NCBI GenBank assembly: GCA_028527945.1
Contig: JAQQAK010000227.1
Location: 1-20,999 of the forward strand
Direction: 5' to 3'
Origin: Spirochaetaceae bacterium
GTDB lineage: Bacteria > Spirochaetota > Spirochaetia > UBA9216
Length of the DNA: 20,999 bases
Shown: piece by piece, positions 14,176 through 20,489 of the stretch
Position numbering within the stretch: the first letter of the stretch is position 1
Layout: each line of letters starts with the position of its first letter
Position numbers and translations under genes: made by a program
The notes under the pieces: model-generated
Database searches by the model: none
What the model saw: only the letters and a program-made list of their open reading frames with translations
Told to the model about the DNA's origin: nothing

Positions 14176-15708
14176 ATGACAACTGCTGTATGGTTAGAGG
14201 CTGCACAGACATTAATACAGCCATCAGTAATTTTCTTTCTCTTTGCAGGTGTTTTTATCGGCACTATGATCGGCGCTATGCCCGGTCTTTCCGCTACTAT
14301 GGGAATAGCTATTATGACTCCTATTACTTTCTGGTTCAGTCCAGTTAATGGTTTTGCTATGCTTATGGGATTATGGAATGCTGCAATTTTTTCAGGTGGT
14401 ATAGCTGCTATATTAATTAATACACCAGGGACTCCGGCGTCGATTACTCAAAGTTTTGACGGCTACGCACTTTATAAACAAGGAAAGGGTGGTTTGGCTC
14501 TTGGGGTTAATGTAATTTTTTCTGCAATGGGAGGCTTAATAAGTACGCTATGCCTTATTCTTTTTGCAGGCCCAATTGCCAAGTTTACAATTAAATTCGG
14601 TCCAACTGAATATTTTATGCTTGCACTTTTCGGGCTCAGTATGATGATTGCCGTTTCTGGCGGGAATGTTCTTAAGGGCCTTGTTATTGGTGCAATGGGT
14701 ATTCTTCTTTCTTGTATAGGTCTTGATCCCATTTTAAGTGTCAAACGTTTTACTATGGGGCAGACATCACTTTTGTCTGGAATATCATTTATTCCGGTTA
14801 TGATAGGAATGTTTGGTATTGGAGAAGTCCTGTATCAAATATATAACAGGAATAAAGCTCAAGAAGAAAAAGAACAAAAAGAGCGCAAAGTAAACCTTCA
14901 GCTTGGTAAAGTTCTTCCAAGTGGAAAAGAAATGGCATCAATTACTCCACGTTGTATTGTCTCAGCATTGGCTGCCACTGTTATTGGTGCTATTCCAGCT
15001 GCTGGAGGTGATATAGCTTCTATTATATGCTGGGGTAATGCTAAAAAAGTTAGTAAGCATCCTGAAGAATATGGTAAAGGCTCGGTTGAAGGGCTTGCTA
15101 TAAGTTCGTCAGCTAATAATGGTGTTATCGGTGGGGCTATGACGACTATGATGACTCTCGGGATACCTGGAGATTCTGTGACTGCAATTCTGATAGGTTC
15201 TCTTACCATGTATGGTATGCAACCTGGTATAAAGATGTTCACAGAACATGCTTCATTTACAGCCCAGATAATGCTTCTTATGTTATTGGCTAATATAGTT
15301 TTTTTAGTTTTTGGATTATTAACTGTTAAAGCTTCCGCAAAGGTTCTTAACGTTGCACAACCTACTGTTTGGGCGGCTGTTTCTGTTCTTTGTGTAGTAG
15401 GCGCTTATGCGCTGAATAATAATTTCTTTGATGTCATTGTTATGCTTATCGCAGCTGTACTTGGATTTTTATTTAAGGTTTATAAATTCCCTACAGGCCC
15501 TTTTATTCTTGGTTTGCTCCTTGGCGGAATGCTTGAATCCAATATGCGAAGGGCTTTAGTAATGTCACATGGAAGTTACATGACTTTTATTAGTCGTCCT
15601 GTATCCTGTGTCCTTTTGGTTTTAATTGTAATTACCTTTCTTTCTCCTCTTATAAAAATGGTTGTTATAAAAAAGAAGCCTAAAGCTTCAATTGAAGACT
15701 CTGTTTAG
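14176..15708 (+). CDS. tctA: Tripartite tricarboxylate transporter large membrane subunit
   Basis: Main translocation subunit of the TTT transporter, 510 residues, with about 11-12 membrane helices. Family signatures are clear: GTMIGAMPGLSATMGIAIMTP (about 29-49, the first Gly/Pro-rich motif), NTPGTPASI (about 82-90), the second repeat beginning AAGGDIASIICWGNAKKVSK (about 275-294), and MTLGIPGDSVTAILIGSL (about 325-342). A TAAGGAG ribosome site lies upstream of ATG 14176. The energy source in known members is the ion gradient. It is followed by 186 nt rich in hairpins before eda, so some transcripts may end here. Confidence 0.95.
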   Translation: MTTAVWLEAAQTLIQPSVIFFLFAGVFIGTMIGAMPGLSATMGIAIMTPITFWFSPVNGFAMLMGLWNAAIFSGGIAAILINTPGTPASITQSFDGYALYKQGKGGLALGVNVIFSAMGGLISTLCLILFAGPIAKFTIKFGPTEYFMLALFGLSMMIAVSGGNVLKGLVIGAMGILLSCIGLDPILSVKRFTMGQTSLLSGISFIPVMIGMFGIGEVLYQIYNRNKAQEEKEQKERKVNLQLGKVLPSGKEMASITPRCIVSALAATVIGAIPAAGGDIASIICWGNAKKVSKHPEEYGKGSVEGLAISSSANNGVIGGAMTTMMTLGIPGDSVTAILIGSLTMYGMQPGIKMFTEHASFTAQIMLLMLLANIVFLVFGLLTVKASAKVLNVAQPTVWAAVSVLCVVGAYALNNNFFDVIVMLIAAVLGFLFKVYKFPTGPFILGLLLGGMLESNMRRALVMSHGSYMTFISRPVSCVLLVLIVITFLSPLIKMVVIKKKPKASIEDSV

Positions 15709-15720
15709 ACAATTAATTTC

Positions 15721-15754
15721 AAAAGTGTTGAAGGCTAAAGTTCTCAATACTTTT
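15721..15754 (+). terminator. Hairpin after tctA, possible partial terminator
   Basis: AAAAGTGTTGA (15721-15731) pairs with TCAATACTTTT (15744-15754), 11 bp with one G-U, 12-nt loop. The T4 lies within the stem, so any termination would be weak. Confidence 0.35.
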
Positions 15755-15775
15755 AAAGTCATTATAATAGGGCGG

Positions 15776-15809
15776 CTCCCAAAACTTAGGAGATTTTTGT
15801 TTCTGGGAG
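15776..15809 (+). terminator. Second hairpin between tctA and eda, possible partial terminator
   Basis: CTCCCAAAAC (15776-15785) pairs with GTTTCTGGGAG (15799-15809) with one bulged C, 13-nt loop, followed by TTCTTATC. The stem is strong but the T-run is poor. A lone TATAAT (15763-15768) just upstream has only a weak -35 (TTCTCA, 16-bp spacing), so an internal promoter for eda-kdgK is possible but not convincing. Confidence 0.4.
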
Positions 15810-15839
15810 TTCTTATCATAATATAAAATTTTTGAATCA

Positions 15840-15875
15840 AAGTCTCTTTCAAAAAAAATGTTTTGAAGGAGGCTT
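15840..15875 (+). promoter_or_regulatory. Shine-Dalgarno-masking 15-bp hairpin upstream of eda
   Basis: AAGTCTCTTTCAAAA (15840-15854) pairs along its whole length with TTTTGAAGGAGGCTT (15861-15875), with two G-U pairs and a 6-nt loop. The right arm contains AAGGAGG (15866-15872), the strongest ribosome site in the region. When folded, the hairpin would hide it. Only base pairing is seen; function is inferred. Confidence 0.6.
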
Positions 15876-15878
15876 GCA

Positions 15879-15908
15879 ATGAAGGAAATATTTCATGAAT
15901 CCATTTGA
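15879..15908 (+). CDS. Nine-codon minicistron overlapping the eda start
   Basis: ATG 15879 lies 6 nt after the strong AAGGAGG site and encodes MKEIFHESI followed by TGA (15906-15908). It overlaps the first codons of eda in another frame. Its translation could open the hairpin or feed ribosomes to the eda start, whose own site (AAGGAA, 15882-15887) lies inside the minicistron. It may also be accidental. Confidence 0.4.
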   Translation: MKEIFHESI

Positions 15909-16875
15909 AAGAATTAAAGAATTTGGAATTATTCCGGTAATAAAAATACCAGATGAATCTTTAGCTGAACCATTAGCGCAGGCATTGATAGCTGGTGGTT
16001 TACCATTAATAGAGATTACCTTAAGAAATAATTGTGCAATAGCATGTATTAAGCGTGTAAAAAAAACTTTTCCTGAAATGTGTGTTGGTGCTGGCACAGT
16101 GTTGACTGTGACGCAAGCTGAAGCCGCTAAAGAAGCAGGTGCTGATTTCGTTGTAGCTCCTGGTTTTGATTCAGATATAGTTGAGTACTGTAAAAAAATA
16201 AAAATGCCTTTTCTTCCAGGATGTGTTACCCCCTCAGAGATTGCTAAAGGCCTCAATAATGGTTTTAAAATATTGAAGTTTTTCCCCTCTGAATGCCTTG
16301 GTGGTGTAAAAACAATAAAAGAACTCTGTGGCCCATATCAGGAAATATCTTTTGTTGCAACGTCTGGTATAAATATGGATAACCTTGGAGAGTATATGGC
16401 TTGTAATAAAGTTGCGGCAGTAGGCGGAAGCTTTGTTGCTCCAGCAGCAATGATTCAGAAAAAGGATTGGGATGGTATAACTGCTTTATCTAAAAAAGCT
16501 GTTGAAATCTCTTTGGGGTTTCATCTCGCTCATATTGGAATTAATAATAGAAACGCTATTGAAGGTGCTAAAACAGCCCAGCGTTTTTCTCAAATTTTGG
16601 GCATCCCTTACATTTCTGGAAATCGTTCTGACTTTGCTGGAGATATTGTAGAAAGCTGCAAGGAGAAATTTCCTGGTACAGCTGGACATATTGCTATAGG
16701 GACTCTTTCTGTTGAAAGGGCTGTTGTTTATTTGAAGCAAAAGGGTTTTTCTATTCGTGATGAGTTTGTCGGAAGAGATAGTGATGGCAAACTTAAAGCT
16801 GTATACCTGAAAGATGAGGTAGCAGGCTTTGCTCTCCATCTTTTAAGGACGACAAAATATAAGAGTTTTTGTTAA
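15895..16875 (+). CDS. eda: KDPG/KHG aldolase fused to a VOC-like domain
   Basis: Cleaves 2-keto-3-deoxy-6-phosphogluconate to pyruvate and glyceraldehyde 3-phosphate, the last Entner-Doudoroff step, and possibly 4-hydroxy-2-oxoglutarate. Residues 1-205 are a complete class I aldolase: IPVIKI (13-18), Glu40 in EITLR, VGAGTV (64-69), APGFDSDIV (88-96), PGCVTPSEI (108-116) and Schiff-base Lys128 in ILKFFPSE. Residues 209-318 form an extra domain with a VOC/glyoxalase pattern: FHLAHIGIN, GHIAIGTLSVERAVVYL and AVYLKDEVAGFALHLLR, with possible metal ligands His213, His265 and His315. Plain Eda is about 210 residues; fusions of this length (about 320) occur in other anaerobes, as far as I recall. 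The VOC role is unknown. ATG 15895 fits the family N-terminus. Confidence 0.9.
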   Translation: MNPFERIKEFGIIPVIKIPDESLAEPLAQALIAGGLPLIEITLRNNCAIACIKRVKKTFPEMCVGAGTVLTVTQAEAAKEAGADFVVAPGFDSDIVEYCKKIKMPFLPGCVTPSEIAKGLNNGFKILKFFPSECLGGVKTIKELCGPYQEISFVATSGINMDNLGEYMACNKVAAVGGSFVAPAAMIQKKDWDGITALSKKAVEISLGFHLAHIGINNRNAIEGAKTAQRFSQILGIPYISGNRSDFAGDIVESCKEKFPGTAGHIAIGTLSVERAVVYLKQKGFSIRDEFVGRDSDGKLKAVYLKDEVAGFALHLLRTTKYKSFC

Positions 16876-16915
16876 AAATTTTCAAGTTTTAAAGAGTCTC
16901 TCAAGTCAATTTTAT

Positions 16916-16949
16916 ACCGTAGATTAGACAGAAGTCTATATTTTGCGGT
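16916..16949 (+). other. Hairpin between eda and kdgK
   Basis: ACCGTAGA (16916-16923) pairs with TTTTGCGGT-side bases up to 16949, and an inner TAGAC-AGAA-GTCTA stem (16925-16938) caps it after a small internal loop. A sequence related to the eda anti-Shine-Dalgarno arm, AGTCTCTCAAG, lies just upstream at 16895-16905. No T-run, so it is not a classical terminator. Confidence 0.4.
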
Positions 16950-16978
16950 TATTAACTAATAATTCAAAGGAGTTCAAC

Positions 16979-18001
16979 ATGGCAAAGGTTATTGGGTTTG
17001 GCGATTTTATGGTTCGTCTAAGTCCTCCGGGATATCTCAGGTTTATTCAGTCTCCAAGCTTTGATGTTAATTATACAGGGGCTGAGGCTAATGTTTGCGT
17101 TTCACTCTCTCAGATGGGGATTGATACTGATTTTGTTACAAAATTACCTGATAATGCAGTTTCTGAAGCAGGAATAGCGATGCTCAGAAAATATAATGTT
17201 GGTACAGGACATATCCAATTTGGCGGAGATCGGATGGGGGTTTTCTATCTTGAAAAGGGCGCATCACAGCGCCCTTCAAGAATTGTATATGATCGAAAGT
17301 ATAGCGCTATTGCTGAGGCTAGGAAAGAAGATTTTGATTGGGATATGGTTTTTAAAAGTGCCAGTAATTTGCATGTTACAGGGATTACTCCAGCACTTGG
17401 AGATAATATGCCTGAAGTCTGTATAGATGCTGTAAAAAAAGCAAAAGAACATGGTTTGTTTGTAAGTTGTGATCTAAATTACAGAAATAATATGTGGTCA
17501 AAAGAAAAAGCCAAAGAAGTTATGGAACAGATTTTAGAATATGTAGATCTTCTTATTGCGAATGAAGAAGACTGTGAAAAGGTTCTTGGTATTCATGCGG
17601 CTGATACAGATGTTGTTAGTGGTAAACTTAACAGAGAAGGTTATGTTGATGTAGCAAATCAGCTATGTGAAAAATATGGTGTTAAACAGGTAGGTATTAC
17701 ACTCAGAAAAAGTATAAGTGCTTCTGATAATGAATGGGCAGCTCTTCTTTATGAAGGTGGACAGGCTTATTTTTCCCGTACTTATCCAGTTCATATTGTT
17801 GATCGGGTAGGAGGCGGTGACTCTTTTGCTGCAGGGCTCTTATATGGGGTTATTAATGATTTTTCTCCCCAAAAAAAGATTGAATATGCTGCGGCTGCAT
17901 CCTGTCTGAAGCACTCTATTGAATTGGATTTTAATCTTTCAAAAGTTAAAGAAATTGAACTATTGATGAATGGGGATTTATCTGGAAGAGTTCAGAGGTG
18001 A
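16979..18001 (+). CDS. kdgK: 2-keto-3-deoxygluconate kinase (PfkB family)
   Basis: Phosphorylates KDG to KDPG with ATP, supplying Eda. The 340 residues carry a ribokinase fold: N-terminal GFGDFMVRLSPPG (6-18), NYTGAEANVCVSLSQMG (31-47, sugar-binding and the first signature), CDLNYRNNMW (164-173), NEEDCEKVLG (195-204) and the catalytic anion-hole motif DRVGGGDSFAAG with base Asp281 (275-286). LSPPGYLRF and the length match bacterial KdgK. ATG 16979 follows AAAGGAG 6-7 nt upstream; the in-frame ATG at 16943 lies inside a hairpin and is rejected. Last gene of the cluster, followed by two hairpins, the second a good terminator. Confidence 0.9.
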   Translation: MAKVIGFGDFMVRLSPPGYLRFIQSPSFDVNYTGAEANVCVSLSQMGIDTDFVTKLPDNAVSEAGIAMLRKYNVGTGHIQFGGDRMGVFYLEKGASQRPSRIVYDRKYSAIAEARKEDFDWDMVFKSASNLHVTGITPALGDNMPEVCIDAVKKAKEHGLFVSCDLNYRNNMWSKEKAKEVMEQILEYVDLLIANEEDCEKVLGIHAADTDVVSGKLNREGYVDVANQLCEKYGVKQVGITLRKSISASDNEWAALLYEGGQAYFSRTYPVHIVDRVGGGDSFAAGLLYGVINDFSPQKKIEYAAAASCLKHSIELDFNLSKVKEIELLMNGDLSGRVQR

Positions 18002-18015
18002 TGTATAAATAAAAG

Positions 18016-18053
18016 AGTCTCTTTCAAGAAATAGTTTAGTTTTGAAAGAGACT
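18016..18053 (+). other. 12-bp hairpin in the kdgK 3' UTR, complementary to the eda leader
   Basis: AGTCTCTTTCAA (18016-18027) pairs perfectly with TTGAAAGAGACT (18042-18053), 14-nt loop. The left arm repeats the masking arm upstream of eda (15841-15852); the right arm, extended as TTTTGAAAGAGACT (18040-18053), is a perfect complement to 15841-15854. No T-run follows. Confidence 0.55.
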
Positions 18054-18074
18054 ATACAAATTTAAAATTTTATA

Positions 18075-18104
18075 AGTCAGAGTTTTTTTGGCTCTGGCTT
18101 TTTT
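18075..18104 (+). terminator. Intrinsic terminator of the sugar-acid cluster
   Basis: AGTCAGAG (18075-18082) pairs with CTCTGGCT (18092-18099), one G-U, 9-nt loop, followed by TTTTTT ending at 18104. It overlaps the stop of the convergent dhaK. Confidence 0.8.
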
Positions 18105-19110
18105 ATTCATTCAAATCTATTTGTTCAAAAAAAGGTGTTCTTGCGTTTTTAGATAGTAATCTTTTTAATTCTGTATCAAGTTTGCATATAGAGATTGAAA
18201 AGCCTGTCATCTCCATACTTGTAGCGAACTCTCCTGCGTAAACATTAAATACTGTAATATTTTTTTCTTTTAAAATTTTCGATATTCTTCTATATACAAT
18301 ATACAATTCTTCTTTTGGAGTAGCTCCAAGTCCATTTACAAGTATTGACACTTCTTCGTTTTGTTCCAAAGATAGATCTCTAAGAATTGGCTCTACCATT
18401 TGATCTACAATTTGGTCTGCTTCTTGTAATTTAGTTCTTTTTATACCTGGTTCACCATGTATTCCCATGCCTATTTCCATTTCATCATCTCCAATAGAAA
18501 ATGAGGCTTTACCTACTTCTGGAATAATACATGGAGAAAGAGCTACTCCCATTGTTCTAACACTGGCTTTAGCCTTGTTTGCAATTCTTGTCACTTCTTC
18601 AAGGTTCGCACCTTCTTCGGCTGCTGCTCCAGCACATTTATATAAATAGAAAATACCAGCGACACCCCGTCTTTTTTGTTCCTCACCTTTTGGCGCGGAG
18701 GCTACGTCGTCATTTCCTATGACCTGCGCAGTTTTTATATTTTCCATTTCAGCCATTTCAGCTGCCATTTCAAAGTTCATGATATCACCGCTGTAATTTC
18801 CATAGATATATACAACACCTTTTTTGTTGTCAATATGTTTTGTAATTTCAAGAATTTGTTCAGCACTTGGACTTTGAAAAACTCCTCCTACTGCAGTTCC
18901 ATCCAGAAGACCGTCACCTACGTAACCCATGAATAATGGAAGGTGTCCGCTTCCCCCTCCAGTTACAAGCCCTACTTTATCTTTACACTTTGTTCGAACA
19001 ATATTTCGTTTTGAATTTCCACAAAAAGTTAATTGATCAGGGTGAGCTTCAAGGATTCCTTCAAGCATTTCATCTACAAAATTTTCAGGCTTATTTATAA
19101 ATTTTTTCAT
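18103..19110 (-). CDS. dhaK: Dihydroxyacetone kinase subunit DhaK
   Basis: Binds dihydroxyacetone covalently and, with DhaL, makes dihydroxyacetone phosphate. The 335 residues contain the three hallmark active-site residues at the same numbers I recall for E. coli DhaK: His56 in GGGSGHLP (51-58), Asp109 in NYSGD and the covalent His218 in GMGIHGEPG (214-222). Other blocks (DGTAVGGVFQSPSAEQI, NDDVAS, RRGVAGIFYLYKCAGAAAE) are also typical. ATG 19110 has AAGGAG upstream. It is divergent from dhaL rather than followed by it, which is unusual. The phosphoryl donor (PTS protein DhaM or ATP) is not revealed, since no dhaM is in the window. Related kinases act on erythrulose or other short ketoses, so the substrate is not certain. 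Confidence 0.93.
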   Translation of the reverse strand: MKKFINKPENFVDEMLEGILEAHPDQLTFCGNSKRNIVRTKCKDKVGLVTGGGSGHLPLFMGYVGDGLLDGTAVGGVFQSPSAEQILEITKHIDNKKGVVYIYGNYSGDIMNFEMAAEMAEMENIKTAQVIGNDDVASAPKGEEQKRRGVAGIFYLYKCAGAAAEEGANLEEVTRIANKAKASVRTMGVALSPCIIPEVGKASFSIGDDEMEIGMGIHGEPGIKRTKLQEADQIVDQMVEPILRDLSLEQNEEVSILVNGLGATPKEELYIVYRRISKILKEKNITVFNVYAGEFATSMEMTGFSISICKLDTELKRLLSKNARTPFFEQIDLNE

Positions 19111-19142
19111 AAGCTCTCCTTTTTTATGTTGATATATTTTTT

Positions 19143-19171
19143 ATTTTACTGAACTTTATATGCAAAATCAA
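19143..19171 (-). promoter_or_regulatory. Candidate dhaK promoter
   Basis: Read leftward: TTGATT (19171-19166), 17 bp, TAAAAT (19148-19143); the transcript would start near 19136. In this AT-rich stretch such matches are easier to find by chance. Confidence 0.4.
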
Positions 19172-19177
19172 GTTACA

Positions 19178-19208
19178 TATACTAAATATAATATTATAAT
19201 TTAGTATA
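19178..19208. promoter_or_regulatory. 10-bp perfect inverted repeat upstream of dhaK
   Basis: TATACTAAAT (19178-19187) and ATTTAGTATA (19199-19208) are exact inverted copies with an 11-bp spacer. It sits directly upstream of the predicted dhaK -35 box, so it is a candidate operator for the divergent dhaK/dhaL pair. Confidence 0.4.
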
Positions 19209-19326
19209 AAATTATATAAATTATAACAATTAGCTTAAATATTATAAATAATAATGAAATATCTTGCTTATTGGAGTTGTGTTTTAAGCAATTACCTAAT
19301 ATATAAAAATATTGGTTTAAAATACT

Positions 19327-19344
19327 ATCTAAAATAATTTAGAT
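19327..19344. promoter_or_regulatory. 7-bp inverted repeat in the dhaK-dhaL region
   Basis: ATCTAAA (19327-19333), ATAA, TTTAGAT (19338-19344). It shares the CTAAA/TTTAG core with the repeat at 19178-19208 but with different spacing. The rest of 19111-19438 is very AT-rich with no gene; a dhaL promoter is not clear. Confidence 0.3.
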
Positions 19345-19438
19345 AAAAACTAAATAATTTATTGAATTGTTTATGATATTGTTTTAAACTTAAGATATTA
19401 GTCTTATATGATTAATATAAAATATGGAGGAAGAACTG

Positions 19439-20068
19439 ATGACAAGTATTAATTCCGCAGGGACTGTTAAACTGATTGAAACAATTGCTTCTGCAATGTT
19501 TGAGAATAAAAACAAGCTAATTGAATTGGATAGCGCTATTGGTGATGGAGATCTTGGTTTAACTATGGAAAGAGGTTTTAAAGCCGCGTATCAATTATCA
19601 ATAACCATAAAAGATGAGCAGCCTGGAAAAATTCTTATGAAATCTGGAATGGAAATTGCAAAGGTTGCCCCGTCTACAATGGGGACACTAATGGGGACAG
19701 GTTTTATGAGGGGAGGAAAAGCTGTATTAAATAAAGAAGAGTTAACTGCAGATGATTTGACAGAGTTTTTTTGTGCTTTTTTGCAGGGAGTTATAGATAG
19801 AGGTAAGGCTAAAACAGGAGAAAAAACTATTCTGGATGTACTTGATCCATTGGTTAAAGAAATGAAAAATACTAATACAGAAGATATATCTGAAGTTTTA
19901 CAGGCTGCTGTTAATGGAGCTAAGGCAGGGCTTGAGGCTGAAAAAAATATGATTAGTCAACATGGTAAAGCTGCTGTTTTTAGAGAAAAAACATTGAATC
20001 AAGAAGATCCTGGTAGCGTTGCAGTTTATATTATGGTAGAAGCTTGTTTAAAAAGTCTAAATGATTAA
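19439..20068 (+). CDS. dhaL: Dihydroxyacetone kinase subunit DhaL
   Basis: Nucleotide-binding subunit that transfers phosphate to the ketose held by DhaK. The 209 residues are normal length. The Mg/ADP-binding acidic loop DSAIGDGDLG (31-40, Asp31, Asp36, Asp38) is intact, followed by the Gly-rich PSTMGTLMGTGFMRGG (78-93), GEKTILDVLDPL (127-138) and DPGSVA (190-195). The usual Arg-rich GRASYLG segment reads GKAAVFR, a small departure. ATG 19439 follows GGAGG 8 nt upstream; the ATG at 19424 would use no site. Faces away from dhaK and is followed by a C6/G6 hairpin. Confidence 0.92.
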   Translation: MTSINSAGTVKLIETIASAMFENKNKLIELDSAIGDGDLGLTMERGFKAAYQLSITIKDEQPGKILMKSGMEIAKVAPSTMGTLMGTGFMRGGKAVLNKEELTADDLTEFFCAFLQGVIDRGKAKTGEKTILDVLDPLVKEMKNTNTEDISEVLQAAVNGAKAGLEAEKNMISQHGKAAVFREKTLNQEDPGSVAVYIMVEACLKSLND

Positions 20069-20073
20069 TACCG

Positions 20074-20122
20074 CCCCCCTTTTTTATGCAAATATATTAT
20101 ATTGTAAAGGCAGAATGGGGGG
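20074..20122 (+). terminator. C6/G6 long-loop hairpin after dhaL, possible terminator
   Basis: CCCCCC (20074-20079) can pair with GGGGGG (20117-20122) over a 37-nt AT-rich loop, followed by ATTTTATCTTT. Such GC runs are rare in this AT-rich window. The loop is long for a classical terminator. Confidence 0.35.
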
Positions 20123-20489
20123 ATTTTATCTTTGAAAATAGTGAAAATATTTTTATTTGTTTAAACCTGTTGTAGTATTTTTTTTACCACCATGATTTAT
20201 AATCTATGATGATATAAAATGCCTCTTCAATTTTTAATTAACATGTGCTAAATAATAAAGGTGACTTAAAAGACTCGGAGATTTATCGTTTCAGATTGAA
20301 ATTCTTGGAGTATCTTAAATTACTACTATAAAATTGCTAAAGAAAGATTTATCAATTTTTATGAAATATGTAATTCATTAGAGTTGTAAATTTTTGACTC
20401 GAAACTTCTAAGTACAATTGTTGTTTAAAAGAGGTTCAAATATATAAACCCTATATTTTTACAGGATTATATTAAAGGAGCATTATTTT
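20123..20489. other. AT-rich intergenic region before the lacI-type gene
   Basis: No gene, tRNA or recognised RNA is seen in these 367 bases; all frames are closed by frequent stops. It holds the palindrome ACAATTGT (20415-20422), a weak promoter candidate, and the ribosome site of the next gene. Confidence 0.5.
20418..20446 (+). promoter_or_regulatory. Weak promoter candidate for the LacI-family gene
   Basis: TTGTTG (20418-20423), 17 bp, TATATA (20441-20446); the transcript would start near 20453, upstream of AAGGAG at 20475-20480. Confidence 0.3.

Noticed and set aside
14898..15242. Leftward 114-residue open frame opposite tctA
   Set aside because: It is a shadow of the tctA coding strand; Pro/Ile-rich product without features.
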